Of a stretch of 53,321 nt of DNA, positions 33,839-42,874 are shown piece after piece. The position numbers and the translations under genes were made by a program. The notes beneath the pieces were generated by a model. That model ran no database searches. It was given only the letters and a program-made list of their open reading frames with translations, and had not been told where the DNA came from. The first letter of the stretch is position 1. Each line of letters opens with the position of its first letter. The DNA comes from an uncultured Paenibacillus sp. (lineage in GTDB: Bacteria; Bacillota; Bacilli; Paenibacillales; Paenibacillaceae): contig CAKMKL010000016.1 of the NCBI GenBank assembly GCA_927443375.1, positions 1 to 53,321 of the forward strand, read 5' to 3'.

Positions 33839-35296
33839 ATGCATTCAAAAAAATTCTTTACGTACAGTCCTTCTGAAAGTCTTACCAGCCGGAAGGGTTA
33901 CCATTGGCTGGTTGTCTTTACGGTGTGCATAGGTGCCTTTATGGCCGCTCTTGATGCAAGTATTATCAATCTTGCACTACCCACATTGGTTCGGCAATTT
34001 GGTATAAGCATGTCTGAGGCAGAATGGATTAGTCTGGTTTACTTACTGACCCTTGCATCGCTTGTTATTCCATTTGGAAGACTCGCGGATATGTTTGGCC
34101 GCCGCTGGATGTATGCAGCAGGCTTTGGTGTTTTTTTGTTCAGTTCCTTATTATGTGGATTATCGACTAATTTAACTATGCTGTTACTTTCAAGGGCGTT
34201 ACAAGCCATTGGAGCCGCTATGTTACAAGCCAATAGTGTGTCCATTATTACTGCTTCTACCCCGCTGAAGCATCGGGGAAAAGCCATTGGCATTCAGGCG
34301 AGTGCACAAGGGGTTGGACTGAGCCTGGGTCCAGTCATTGGTGGAGCTTTTCTTTCGATAGGCGATTGGCGCTGGCTGTTTTTTGTCAATATTCCAATTG
34401 GTATTATAGGTACAATCATGGCAATATTTTTACTTCCGAAAGATATACTGGGCAAGAATCGAGAATCATTCGACTATTGGGGTGGTATATTTCTTATTCC
34501 GGCTTTAGTCCTGATCGTATATGTATTGAACCAAGGAGAGAGTACTGGATGGACATCACCCATTATAACATTATGCTTATTCGCAGGTTTACTCGCACTA
34601 ACTTCGTTTATCAGAGAAGAACGCCGTTCTAATTCTCCATTACTTGATTTAAAATTGTTTAAAAATAGTATCTTTTTGACAGGTAATATAGCAAGCTTCC
34701 TTTCTTTTTCAGCGATGTATGGGGTGTTGCTTCTCAGTCCGTTTTTAATCGAAAGTGAATTTCACACGACCATTGCTATGACCGGATTTTATTTATCATT
34801 TGTTCCGATCGGCATGACTGTTTTCACACCCATTTCCGGTTATATATCGGATCGGTTTGGGATTCGCTTCCCCGCAATTATGGGGATGAGCGCAGTCTTT
34901 GGAGGGTGCGTTTTACTGGCTTTCATCCAAAAAGAGAACGATATTCCGCTTCTTCTTTCGGGTCTATTGTTAGTTGGTATTGGTATGGGGATCTTTACCC
35001 CTCCCAATAACAGTCATGTCATGGGAAGTGTGCCTAAAGAGCGACTAGGAGTTGCAGGTGCAACATTAAATATGAGTCGAACGATTGGTATGGGGATGGG
35101 GGTTACATTAAGTGGGATGTTATACCAAATGGCACTTAGGATAATGCCAGCTACAAGTAAACCATCAAATATTTCGGCTTTTAGAATCTCTTTTGTGCTT
35201 ATAGGGTTATTGAGCGCTGCTGCACTATTTATAGCACTTTTTCAGAAGAAAACTGGGCATAAGTACAGCGAGGAGTTCATCGAATACTATATTTAA
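33839..35296 (+). CDS. DHA2-family MFS exporter (14 TM)
   Basis: A 485-residue exporter of the EmrB/QacA type with fourteen predicted membrane segments. Family marks are FMAALDASIINLALPTLVRQ with the TM1 Asp, MSEAEWISLVYLLTLAS, the motif A loop GRLADMFGRRW and motif C region GLSLGPVIGGAF. The protein is intact and of normal length. The ATG sits 11-13 bp after AAAGGGGA. It is a single gene with a terminator 66 bp downstream; no regulator is adjacent. The substrate cannot be inferred. Confidence 0.88.
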   Translation: MHSKKFFTYSPSESLTSRKGYHWLVVFTVCIGAFMAALDASIINLALPTLVRQFGISMSEAEWISLVYLLTLASLVIPFGRLADMFGRRWMYAAGFGVFLFSSLLCGLSTNLTMLLLSRALQAIGAAMLQANSVSIITASTPLKHRGKAIGIQASAQGVGLSLGPVIGGAFLSIGDWRWLFFVNIPIGIIGTIMAIFLLPKDILGKNRESFDYWGGIFLIPALVLIVYVLNQGESTGWTSPIITLCLFAGLLALTSFIREERRSNSPLLDLKLFKNSIFLTGNIASFLSFSAMYGVLLLSPFLIESEFHTTIAMTGFYLSFVPIGMTVFTPISGYISDRFGIRFPAIMGMSAVFGGCVLLAFIQKENDIPLLLSGLLLVGIGMGIFTPPNNSHVMGSVPKERLGVAGATLNMSRTIGMGMGVTLSGMLYQMALRIMPATSKPSNISAFRISFVLIGLLSAAALFIALFQKKTGHKYSEEFIEYYI

Positions 35297-35361
35297 AAGC
35301 TAATCATTTCAATCGCCAAAAGAAGAACGGTAAGTAGACACCTTGGAAGGGTTAACCGGTA

Positions 35362-35393
35362 AAAACGGGAGTTGCAAAGGCATCTCCCGTTTT
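35362..35393 (+). terminator. Rho-independent terminator of the DHA2 gene
   Basis: AAAACGGGAG (35362-35371) pairs perfectly with CTCCCGTTTT (35384-35393) around a 12-nt loop. Confidence 0.85.
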
Positions 35394-35493
35394 CAGTTAG
35401 CGAAAGTAGTTCTGTATATGCGGATACCACCAACGTAAGTGTTATGGTCGATAAACAATCGCGGACTAACTTCCGATACAACATAAATACATC

Positions 35494-36711
35494 TTACGGG
35501 GTAACAAGAGGTCTGCTTTGGAGGTAGATTTTCATATCCGGGCTGGATCCAGATAGAATCTGGTCCGAAACAACTTTGGCTAAGACCCCGTTATATACGG
35601 TTCCGTTATCTCCGTAAGCCATAAGGATATAACAATGAGGATATGTCTCGTATTGGCCGATGACAGGCAATCCATCATGCGTTCCTCCATAAAAAGCACC
35701 TAAATAGTATTCCGGTATGGCCTGAATGTCCGGGAATAAATTGTTAAACGCCCCAATAAGTTTGTCCTTGCTTGAAAGGATTCTAGAATCCCTTGTTTCA
35801 GCGTAGGATGTATCCTTATCCATACCACCAATAATAACCCGGTTGTCAGGGGTCGTACGCATGTATACATAGGGGCGTGCTGTTTCCCATATTAATGTTC
35901 TTTTATGCCAGCTTGAAAAATCGGCGATCGGTTTCGTGATGACGGCATAGGAGCTTGCCAGTGTAGCATTTTTTTCGGTTTTGAAGTCGCTGTCTTCATA
36001 ACCGGCCGCAATGATGACATGTCTGGCCCGAATTTCTCGTTTTTCTTTGGTGTAAAACAGGGCATAATCCTGTTCAAAACGCCTGCCTGTTATTTCCGTA
36101 TTTTCATAAATCAATCCACCCTGTGACTTTACTTTTTCAAGAAGCCCATATACAAATTTAAGCGGGTTCATCTCGGCATCATCGTGATAGTACAGTGCTG
36201 CCTGTTTTTGAAAAGGATAATGCCCCGATATCCGCTGGGCATCCCAAAGATCTACTTTAAACCCGTATTTCTTAAGAAGAACGTGTTCTTCGGTTAATTC
36301 AGAAATATCCTCCTTGGAGCTTGCGTAATACAGGCTGTCTCGTCTTATAAAATCGGGATCAATGGGTAATTGACGGCTTACCCGCTCAATGTCGGTAATA
36401 GACTGCTCACATAGTTTAAGATGACGCGCAGCCACTTGTTCACCAAAAGAGTGGCTCAGCGATACAAAACTTTTCTCTCCGGCATATTGAATCAAAGCGG
36501 TATTGCTGCTGGTACTGCCTTCTCCGGCTTTTCTTTTGTCTACTACAACGACGGACATCCCTTGTTCACAAAGGATATTTGCACACTGGGCGCCGGAGCT
36601 GCCCGCACCAATAATGAGTACATCACAGGATATGTCCTCTTCTAGCCTAGGATAAGAAGGAGGATTAACAACCGTTGTCGGCCAGTACAATTTACCACTT
36701 TGCAGATCCAT
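35494..36711 (-). CDS. FAD-dependent amino-acid oxidase-like oxidoreductase (DAO family)
   Basis: A 405-residue flavoprotein of the D-amino-acid/glycine oxidase (DAO) family. The dinucleotide-binding motif CDVLIIGAGSSGAQCANIL is at about residues 29-47, followed by VDKRKAGEGSTSSNTALIQY, where the flavin usually packs. HVIIAAGYE and the C-terminal PVIGQYETYPHCYILMAYGD with GDNG complete the FAD site. No signal peptide or Rieske domain is attached; the family acts on amines or amino acids and the substrate is unknown. The ATG follows AAGGGAGA. A decayed duplicate lies at 27017-27228. Confidence 0.87.
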   Translation of the reverse strand: MDLQSGKLYWPTTVVNPPSYPRLEEDISCDVLIIGAGSSGAQCANILCEQGMSVVVVDKRKAGEGSTSSNTALIQYAGEKSFVSLSHSFGEQVAARHLKLCEQSITDIERVSRQLPIDPDFIRRDSLYYASSKEDISELTEEHVLLKKYGFKVDLWDAQRISGHYPFQKQAALYYHDDAEMNPLKFVYGLLEKVKSQGGLIYENTEITGRRFEQDYALFYTKEKREIRARHVIIAAGYEDSDFKTEKNATLASSYAVITKPIADFSSWHKRTLIWETARPYVYMRTTPDNRVIIGGMDKDTSYAETRDSRILSSKDKLIGAFNNLFPDIQAIPEYYLGAFYGGTHDGLPVIGQYETYPHCYILMAYGDNGTVYNGVLAKVVSDQILSGSSPDMKIYLQSRPLVTP

Positions 36712-36799
36712 ATCAAGTCTCCCTTATTCATATTTCGATACTTAGTATGGACACTTTGCTGCGACTCGATGCAAATTTATGGAGCATTAATACAACAAT

Positions 36800-36853
36800 G
36801 GTTCAAAATCGAAGGAGATGATCGATAGGAAGACCCCTGAAGGGTTAATCTGT
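36800..36853 (+). pseudogene. Deletion scar of the acyltransferase-like gene (second copy)
   Basis: GGTTCAAAATCGAAGGAGAT at 36800-36819 matches 27209-27228, and AGGAAGACCCCTG at 36827-36839, with following bases to 36853, matches the last codons and stop region of the acyltransferase-like gene at 28115-28140. Only 7 bases separate the blocks here, against about 886 in the intact copy. The gene has therefore been removed, leaving its leader joined to its 3' end. Confidence 0.75.
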
Positions 36854-36882
36854 CGGTGGACAAGATCATAGTCATATCAGAT

Positions 36883-36904
36883 CCCGCGCCTAGCGCGGGT
36901 TTTC
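36883..36904 (+). terminator. Terminator hairpin after the deletion scar
   Basis: CCCGCGC (36883-36889) pairs with GCGCGGG (36893-36899) and is followed by TTTTC. It probably once terminated the lost acyltransferase-like gene. Confidence 0.7.
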
Positions 36905-37197
36905 TGTTTTATTAGATGGAGTTATGCTGATATCGGAACTGAAATTCACACCAGCTTCGGTCTGTAGAGGAGAATACAGATACGCTTGACTCTTATCGTC
37001 AAAGTATATCAGCATCGTATACAACATTTCTCATTTACCATATTATATATACTATGGTATTTTCTTGCTTTAATTTATACTGTGTAAAGCCACTACTGAA
37101 GCACTTTGGTTATTTACCTGGCAGCACTGCGAATCGGGCTTAGAAAAGAAGATTCGATGAAGAGAGAACGTTATTTTCTATAAGGGGAGGGTGTTAA
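36905..37197. other. 293-nt gap before a broken two-component system
   Basis: No intact gene is seen. A 10-bp inverted repeat ATGCTGATAT (36924-36933)/ATATCAGCAT (37006-37015) brackets about 70 bp. An AT-rich stretch near 37040-37065 could hold a promoter. A good AGGGGAGGG site precedes the broken regulator at 37198. Confidence 0.3.
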
Positions 37198-37816
37198 TTG
37201 AACAGAAACGTATTATTTATTGAAGATAATGAGAAAATTGGCAGCTGCTTAAAAGAAGAATTGGAACAGCGGGGATTTTCAGTTCAGTGGCTGCTTTCTG
37301 GTGAAGGAGCTGAAAAAGAAGTGAATCAGCATAAAATCGTTATTTTGGATATCATATTACCCGGTTTAGACGGATTTACGGTGGGAAAACGGTTAAAAAA
37401 GGCAGCTCCTGCTGTTCCTATTTTAGTGTTATCTGCTCGAACATCGATAGGTGATAAGGTAGAGGGTTTACAGTTTGCTGAAGATTATCTAACGAAACCA
37501 TTCCATACAGATGAGTTAGTTGCAAGATTAGAAGTATTAATCCGTCGAAGTGGAGTAATACATTCCGAACGCATATCATTAGGAAATCATATTGACAGGG
37601 AAACAACATAAAATTTTAATGTACTTTCTAAGCCACCCTAATCAAGTTTTACCAAAAGAACAAATTTATGAAGCCATTTGGGAAGAACCCTATATAACTG
37701 GTGATAAAACAGTACTGGTACATATCCATCGACTGCGTCAAAAGTTGGAACGACATCCGGATTCCCCAGAGATTATTGAAACGTTGAAGGGAATAGGCTA
37801 TCGGGTGAAGCTATGA
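37198..37816 (+). pseudogene. Frameshifted OmpR-family response regulator
   Basis: The TTG at 37198 starts a receiver: VLFIEDNEKIGSCLKEEL, phospho-acceptor Asp in VILDIILPGLDGF, and YLTKPFHTDELVARL. One residue of the usual GADDYL motif is lost (FAEDYL). The frame ends early at 37611. The winged-helix continues in another frame from about 37592 with LTGKQHKILMYFL, TVLVHIHRLRQKLERHPDSP and GIGYRVKL. About 15-20 linker residues are also missing between the halves. It therefore carries a deletion with a frame change and is not functional as a transcription factor. Confidence 0.85.
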
Positions 37817-37926
37817 AACAAACCCGGTCATTATTCCGCCGTTTTCTAAAAGTGCATTTTCTATTTATCTTTTTTCCTCCAATAGTGTTAATATTCTACT
37901 CTGCGTCTTTGTATGAAGCTGGCTAA
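37813..37926 (+). pseudogene. N-terminal stub of the partner histidine kinase
   Basis: An ATG at 37813 overlaps the regulator stop by 4 bases, the usual regulator-kinase junction. It encodes only 37 residues: KQTRSLFRRFLKVHFLFIFF and the rest of a first membrane helix, then a stop. The sensor, dimerisation and ATPase domains are gone. Confidence 0.7.
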
Positions 37927-37995
37927 TACCTGCATAGCACCAACGAAAACGTTCAATCTTGCAGGCATACAAACGTCGAGTATTATCGTGCCAAA

Positions 37996-38047
37996 ACGGC
38001 GGTGCAGGGACAAACTCCCTAGCTCCGCCGTCTCTTTAATTTAGGCA
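37996..38047 (+). terminator. Terminator after the broken two-component system
   Basis: ACGGCGG (37996-38002) pairs with CCGCCGT (38035-38041), with an inner AGGGA/TCCCT stem, followed by a T-rich CTCTTT. Confidence 0.6.
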
Positions 38048-38082
38048 CCTTTAACAAGATTCGAGGGTTAGCCTGTTTTTAT

Positions 38083-38631
38083 CTAAAGACTTCTATCTAA
38101 CAATATCCCTACTTGCTTAGCCATAACTTGTGGCGGATAAGGCATTCCATTTCGGATCCACCATTCAATGATTCCAACATAAGCGTTCCCTGCATATTGC
38201 ACCATAATATCTTCAGTTAAATCCATATTTTTATCGCTTTCTTTGTCAATCTCCCCCTTGAATCCTTCTATAAAGGAAGCGAGGAGCCGTGTTCTGAAGG
38301 AGGAGGGAGTGTCCTTACTGGCTAACATCGTTGAAAAGAATAAATAATGTTTCTCGAAATATTCGAAATAAGGGACAAGAGCATCTATCCAATCCAGCTT
38401 ACATGCCCACTCATCCATTTCCTCTAATTCAGCAAGATGCATTTCAATGAGTTTATCCAATAAATCGAACTTGTCCTGGTAATGCAAATAGAGTGTTCCG
38501 CGGTTCACATTTGCACGGTCTGCAATATCTTGGATGGTAATCTCATCGAATTTTTTTTCATTCATCAACTCGATGACAGCTGTTTTCAAAGATTCCTGCG
38601 TTTTAAGAATTCTCCGGTCGATTTTTGCCAT
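38083..38631 (-). CDS. TetR-family transcriptional repressor
   Basis: A 182-residue repressor. The N-terminal HTH spans residues 8-55 with ITIQDIADRANVNRGTLYLH followed by YQDKFDLLDKLIE, and the C-terminal ligand domain is of the TetR_C type (FFSTMLASKDTPSSF, YVGIIEWWIRNGMPYPPQVM). The start MAKIDRRILKTQESL at 38631 is typical of this subgroup; the longer frame adds 14 residues with no ribosome site. It is divergent from the Bcr/CflA exporter and dehydrogenase, which it probably represses. I saw no convincing palindrome in the gap. Confidence 0.85.
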   Translation of the reverse strand: MAKIDRRILKTQESLKTAVIELMNEKKFDEITIQDIADRANVNRGTLYLHYQDKFDLLDKLIEMHLAELEEMDEWACKLDWIDALVPYFEYFEKHYLFFSTMLASKDTPSSFRTRLLASFIEGFKGEIDKESDKNMDLTEDIMVQYAGNAYVGIIEWWIRNGMPYPPQVMAKQVGILLDRSL

Positions 38632-38714
38632 TCGGATATTCACCAATCCTTTTATTATAATAAACAGATTCATTAGTTATGTTGAGTTATGAACAAATAC
38701 CGTTCTTTTAACTA

Positions 38715-38742
38715 TTGAACATGAAGCTCTAACTTATATAAT
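38715..38742 (+). promoter_or_regulatory. Predicted promoter for the Bcr/CflA-dehydrogenase operon
   Basis: TTGAAC (38715-38720) and TATAAT (38737-38742) are 16 bp apart in the TetR/exporter divergent gap, about 110 bp before the first gene. Confidence 0.45.
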
Positions 38743-38851
38743 AATAGACACGAGTTGAATATACAATTCTTTTCGTTTACTAAAATTTAGCGGAAAACGG
38801 AAGTGAGGCGAGCGGTTTTTTAAGGACAATAAGAAGGTTTAAGGAGTATTT

Positions 38852-40081
38852 TTGGATATGAATACGAAGATTGTAAATTATTCTATCGGATTTGCCCTTT
38901 TGTTAGCTGCTTTTTCAGCCTTGGGGCCATTTACGGTAGATATGTACCTCTCGTCACTGCCAAAAATCATGGTTTTTTTCGGAACCAACACCTCCATGAT
39001 TCAAGCGAGTCTTACAGCCAGCCTATTAGGATTAGGCTTAGGGCAACTGTTAATGGGACCCTTAAGCGATAGCTATGGAAGACGCATGCCTTTGCTGATT
39101 TCCATGATCTTGTACATTCTCACCTCGTTTGGATGTGCGTTTGCACCGAATGTTGAATGGTTTATCACATTGAGATTTTTTCAGGGTGTTGCTGCTTCCG
39201 CCGGGCTCGTTATTTCACGTGCTATCGTTCGCGACTGGTTTAATGGCGTTGAAATGACTAAATTTATTGCACTGCTTACAATGATAAGTAATGTGGCTCC
39301 ATTAATTTCGCCTACGGCCGGAAGTGCAGTTGTTTCCTTCACCTCATGGATAGGCGTGTTTATTGTCCTGGGGTTGTTAGGTCTGTTATTAACGGGGATG
39401 ACAATCTGGGGTGTAAAAGAAAGTCTGCCCGCCGAGCAACGTGTACCAAGCAATCTCCGATCGTTAATGAGAAACTATACGGGCTTGTTGCGGGACCGGT
39501 CGTTTATGGGGTATGCCCTTGTGAATGGCTTATTGTTCGCCGGTGTATTTGCTTATGTTGCAGCTACTCCATTCATTTACCAAAACATATACGGTGTATC
39601 ACCTCAAGTATTTTCGATTCTCTTTGCATTAAATGGCCTTGCCATTATTTTTGGCTCTCAGTGCGTGAAATGGCTAGCAGGCCGATGGACAGAGCATCGT
39701 ATTTTTGGGATCGGACTAATGATGGCTTTTATTGCTACAGCTGCAATTCTTTTAATAGTGCTTATCCATGGCCCTCTATTCAGCTTGTTTATTTCAATTT
39801 TCTTGTTCGCAGCTTCCATTGGGATCATTGGACCTATTTCTTTTACACTGGCGATGGAATCGCAAGGGCATATTGCCGGTAGTGCATCTGCAGTACTCGG
39901 TACACTTCAATTTTCCCTTGGTGCCGTTACGTCCCCGCTGGTGGGGATCTCAGGTGAGAAATCGGCGGCGGCTTTTGGAATCACTATTTTTGCGACCAGT
40001 CTATTATCCATCATTTTTTATTTCTTACTCATTCAAAAGGCAAAAAACATAAGATTACAGGAGGATTTGAACTATGATTAA
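38852..40081 (+). CDS. Bcr/CflA-family MFS drug exporter (12 TM)
   Basis: A 409-residue exporter. The family signatures are [18 protein letters not shown] in TM1, [20 protein letters not shown] (motif A), [21 protein letters not shown] and [15 protein letters not shown] (motif C-like). TTG at 38852 has AAGGAG at 5 bp; an in-frame ATG at 38858 is the alternative and changes only two residues. It overlaps the alcohol dehydrogenase gene by 8 bases and is divergent from a TetR repressor, so the three form one regulated unit. Confidence 0.9.
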   Translation: MDMNTKIVNYSIGFALLLAAFSALGPFTVDMYLSSLPKIMVFFGTNTSMIQASLTASLLGLGLGQLLMGPLSDSYGRRMPLLISMILYILTSFGCAFAPNVEWFITLRFFQGVAASAGLVISRAIVRDWFNGVEMTKFIALLTMISNVAPLISPTAGSAVVSFTSWIGVFIVLGLLGLLLTGMTIWGVKESLPAEQRVPSNLRSLMRNYTGLLRDRSFMGYALVNGLLFAGVFAYVAATPFIYQNIYGVSPQVFSILFALNGLAIIFGSQCVKWLAGRWTEHRIFGIGLMMAFIATAAILLIVLIHGPLFSLFISIFLFAASIGIIGPISFTLAMESQGHIAGSASAVLGTLQFSLGAVTSPLVGISGEKSAAAFGITIFATSLLSIIFYFLLIQKAKNIRLQEDLNYD

Positions 40082-41123
40082 TGTTAATGCTCGCGCTGTA
40101 TTCAGCCCGGAAGGCTCATTCAAACTGACCAGCATAAAGCGCCGGGATTTGCAGCCGCACGATATCCTCATTGAGATCAAATACTCTGGTATTTGTCATT
40201 CTGACATCCATGCCGCCCGCGGTGAATGGGGGCCAACCCAATATCCTTTCGTACCAGGGCATGAGATCGCGGGCATTGTAGCCCGGATTGGTCCGGAAGT
40301 CACTAAATATGCTGTTGGCGACCGGGTAGGGGTAGGGTGTATGGTTGATTCGTGCCGGGAGTGCGACAGCTGCCGCAAGGGGGAGGAACAATACTGCCAT
40401 AACGGACATACGGGTACCTATGGATCGGTCGATAAGTACGGTCAGTTTACCCAGGGCGGTTATTCCACACATATCGTGGTGACTGAAGACTTCGTAGTCC
40501 GGATTCCTGATGAAATTGGGCTTGACGTTGCAGCTCCGCTCTTGTGTGCAGGCATAACAACCTACTCGCCACTGCGTCATTGGGGGGCTGCACCTGGCAA
40601 AAAAGTAGCGATAGTCGGACTAGGCGGGCTCGGACATATGGCGGTAAAGCTTGCTCACGCAATGGGGGCAAAGGTTACTGTTCTATCTCAAACACTGAAG
40701 AAAAAAGAAGACGGTCTCCAGCTTGGTGCGGATGAATATTACGCTACGGGCGATCCGGAAACGTTCCGTAAGCTGGCCAATTCATTTGACCTGATCATCA
40801 ACACAGTTAGCGCAGCAATTGATCTGAATGCCTACTTATCCTTGCTTGCAGTAGACGGTACCTTGGTAAATGTCGGTGCGCCGGCGGAACCTTTGCCTAT
40901 TCAAGTATTCTCTCTTATCCCTCAGCGTAAATCGTTTGCCGGCTCGGCAATCGGCGGTATCCGCGAAACACAAGAAATGCTCGATTTCTGCGCTGAACAT
41001 CATATTACTCCAGAGATTGAGATTATTTCTGCCAGCCGGATTGATGAGGCTTGGGCACGGGTGCTTGCTTCAGATGTACGCTACCGGTTTGTAATCGACA
41101 TTAGCACGATGAATAACGAATAA
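40074..41123 (+). CDS. Zinc-dependent NAD(P) alcohol dehydrogenase (cinnamyl/YahK-like)
   Basis: A 349-residue MDR dehydrogenase reducing aldehydes to alcohols. Catalytic zinc ligands lie in [15 protein letters not shown] and PGHEIAGIV; the structural zinc loop has four cysteines in [20 protein letters not shown] (three in CRECDSC plus the final C). The coenzyme motif is [19 protein letters not shown]. Length and ligands are intact. It is translationally coupled to the Bcr/CflA exporter (8-bp overlap, AGGAGG upstream), suggesting joint detoxification of a reactive aldehyde or aromatic compound. An aldo/keto reductase remnant follows immediately, so the operon once had a third gene. Confidence 0.92.
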   Translation: MINVNARAVFSPEGSFKLTSIKRRDLQPHDILIEIKYSGICHSDIHAARGEWGPTQYPFVPGHEIAGIVARIGPEVTKYAVGDRVGVGCMVDSCRECDSCRKGEEQYCHNGHTGTYGSVDKYGQFTQGGYSTHIVVTEDFVVRIPDEIGLDVAAPLLCAGITTYSPLRHWGAAPGKKVAIVGLGGLGHMAVKLAHAMGAKVTVLSQTLKKKEDGLQLGADEYYATGDPETFRKLANSFDLIINTVSAAIDLNAYLSLLAVDGTLVNVGAPAEPLPIQVFSLIPQRKSFAGSAIGGIRETQEMLDFCAEHHITPEIEIISASRIDEAWARVLASDVRYRFVIDISTMNNE

Positions 41124-41271
41124 TTGATTCAATTTTGCCAAAAGAATGACATCCTGGTAGAGGCCTATTCGCCAATTGCACATGGCGCTATTCTGGATCA
41201 TGCCGGGGGTTACAGAAATTGCGAAAACATATGGTGCATCTGTGGCTCAGCTTAGCGGCAAATCACCATAG
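41124..41271 (+). pseudogene. Aldo/keto reductase remnant
   Basis: Directly after the dehydrogenase stop the frame reads LIQFCQKNDILVEAYSPIAH then GAILDHAG. After a run of five G (one extra) the match continues one frame over as VTEIAKTYGASVAQLS. In aldo/keto reductases these segments (Q..C....I...AYSPL.HG, and IA..YG.S.AQ..IRW) lie about 170-220 residues into the protein. Both ends are missing, so it is an internal fragment with a homopolymer frameshift. Confidence 0.75.
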
Positions 41272-41346
41272 GAATATTTGAGGCTGTCCGCTTCATTGCA
41301 TATAATGAAGGTACCCCCTTCGGGGAGATCGTTAAGGGAGGCCGCG

Positions 41347-42303
41347 ATGAATCAGACCGCATTCGATGAATCATTATTTGCAAGCTTGAAGCCGGGCTTA
41401 ACCTCGTTCTGTTACCGAATGCTAGGCTCCATGGACGATGCTGACGATGCCGTTCAGGAGACGAGTATTCGGGTCTGGCAGAGCTGGAGCACATTCAGAA
41501 AGGATTCCTCGTTCAAAACTTGGGTCTATCGGATTGCCTCCAACCTGTGCTTGGACAAGCTTAGACAATCCAAACGCCGTGCGCTTCCCGTTGACCTGTT
41601 CGACCCGGCCATCGCCATCGTCGAGCCCCGCGACACGTTGCCGGACTCTGCCTGGATCTGGCCGTCTCCCGACTTTGGGGGCAATCCGGAGGATCGGCTC
41701 GTCCGCAAAGATACCCTTCAACTGTGCTTCATTGCTCTCCTGCAGACCTTGCCTCCGCGGCAGCGCGCAGTACTCATTTTGAAGGATGTATTTGAATGGT
41801 CCTCCAAGCAGATCGGGAATACGTTGGCGATGTCGCCGGCAGCGGTGAACAGCGCCTTGCAAAGAGCCCGCGAGACGATGGACCGGGCCCAGCTACGCTC
41901 GGATGAGCTCAGCAGCATGGACGTTCAACCGGAGCAGCAACTGCTATCCCGGTATGTGGAGGCCTTCGAGAAATTCGATATTGCTGCGCTCGTCGCGTTG
42001 TTCCACGAGGAAGGCTGCATGTCAATGCCGCCCTTCAAGATGTGGATCCGCGGCAAGGAAGATTTGTCCGCCTTCTATTCGCTTACTCGCTGGCATTGCG
42101 AAGGTTCGCGATTGGTGCCCATTACGGTGAATGGCGGTTATCCGGCGTTAGCCCAGTATATGCCGGCTAAAGAGGGCTCTGGCCTGGTACCCTGGGGCAT
42201 CCATGTCATCGAAACCAAAGAAAATCAAATCCTGCACGTTCAAAACTTCATCCACACGCCATTATTTACGCGATTTGGGCTGCCTGAGCGAATTGACCAA
42301 TGA
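41347..42303 (+). CDS. ECF-type sigma-70 factor with a SnoaL-like C-terminal domain
   Basis: A 318-residue sigma factor. Sigma region 2 (about 10-75) has FCYRMLGSMDDADDAVQETS and SSFKTWVYRIASNLCLDKLR; region 4 (about 130-180) has LPPRQRAVLILKDVFEWSSK and MSPAAVNSALQRAR. A C-terminal SnoaL/NTF2-like domain (about 205-318) with YVEAFEKFDIAALVALFHEE is attached, as in the SigJ/SigG-like ECF groups, where it gates activity in place of an anti-sigma factor. The ATG at 41347 follows GGGAGG. No anti-sigma gene is adjacent. An SRPBCC gene follows 75 bp downstream. Confidence 0.87.
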   Translation: MNQTAFDESLFASLKPGLTSFCYRMLGSMDDADDAVQETSIRVWQSWSTFRKDSSFKTWVYRIASNLCLDKLRQSKRRALPVDLFDPAIAIVEPRDTLPDSAWIWPSPDFGGNPEDRLVRKDTLQLCFIALLQTLPPRQRAVLILKDVFEWSSKQIGNTLAMSPAAVNSALQRARETMDRAQLRSDELSSMDVQPEQQLLSRYVEAFEKFDIAALVALFHEEGCMSMPPFKMWIRGKEDLSAFYSLTRWHCEGSRLVPITVNGGYPALAQYMPAKEGSGLVPWGIHVIETKENQILHVQNFIHTPLFTRFGLPERIDQ

Positions 42304-42378
42304 ATTTCGTTATTGGCTTACGTCTATATTATTGAGAATAACCAAACGACGAATATCATGAGAGAGGTGTCTATTAAA

Positions 42379-42804
42379 ATGGAAAAGAGTCAACCGACGA
42401 AATTAACTGTGCAAACCGTGATACAAGCCCCTGTCGAGAAGGTATGGCGCTATTGGACCGAGCCGGATCACATCACGAAATGGAATCAAGCATCCGAGGA
42501 CTGGCATGCGCCGAGAGCCGAAAACGATCTGCGGGTCGGCGGCAAGTTTCTAACACGGATGGAAGCGAAGGATGGCAGCATGGGCTTTGATTTTGGCGGC
42601 GTCTACGATGTCGTGAATCAGTATGAGGCGATCGGCTACGCCATGGAAGACGGGAGAAGAGTGGATATTGCCTTCGTCGATCAAGGGAATGAGACGAAGG
42701 TCGTTGAAACGTTCGACGCGGAAAGCTCCAATCCTGTCGAGTTACAGCAAGCAGGCTGGCAAGCGATCATGGACAATTTCAAAGCCTATACCGAACATAA
42801 CTAA
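42379..42804 (+). CDS. SRPBCC/AHSA1-family protein
   Basis: A 141-residue protein of the START-like hydrophobic-ligand fold: VQTVIQAPVEKVWRYWTEPD, then WNQASEDWHAPRAENDLRVG, KFLTRMEAKDGSMGFDFGGV and a C-terminal helix ELQQAGWQAIMDNFKAYTE. Family members are of the AHSA1/YdjM type and their ligands are mostly unknown. The ATG at 42379 has GAGAGGTG upstream and is preferred to the upstream start. It is transcribed with the ECF sigma gene and closed by a strong terminator. Linked ECF-SRPBCC-VOC gene sets are frequent in Bacillota and suggest stress-related small-molecule handling. Confidence 0.85.
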   Translation: MEKSQPTKLTVQTVIQAPVEKVWRYWTEPDHITKWNQASEDWHAPRAENDLRVGGKFLTRMEAKDGSMGFDFGGVYDVVNQYEAIGYAMEDGRRVDIAFVDQGNETKVVETFDAESSNPVELQQAGWQAIMDNFKAYTEHN

Positions 42805-42814
42805 TCATTGCGAA

Positions 42815-42850
42815 AAAGACGCCGGGGAAGATGCCGGCGTCTTTATTTTT
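42815..42850 (+). terminator. Terminator of the sigma-SRPBCC unit
   Basis: AAAGACGCCGG (42815-42825) pairs perfectly with CCGGCGTCTTT (42834-42844), followed by ATTTTT. Confidence 0.9.
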
Positions 42851-42874
42851 GAACCCTAGTACGCTCCGTTAGCC

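Noticed and set aside
35297-35493. A start-less plus-strand frame with SESSSVYADTTNVSVMVDKQ near 35400-35500
   Set aside because: Short, unrecognised, and overlapping the 3' end of the oxidoreductase; not enough support for a remnant.
36924-37015. A 10-bp inverted repeat that could mark the ends of a small mobile element
   Set aside because: The repeat is short, 70 bp apart, with no target duplication or transposase; probably chance.
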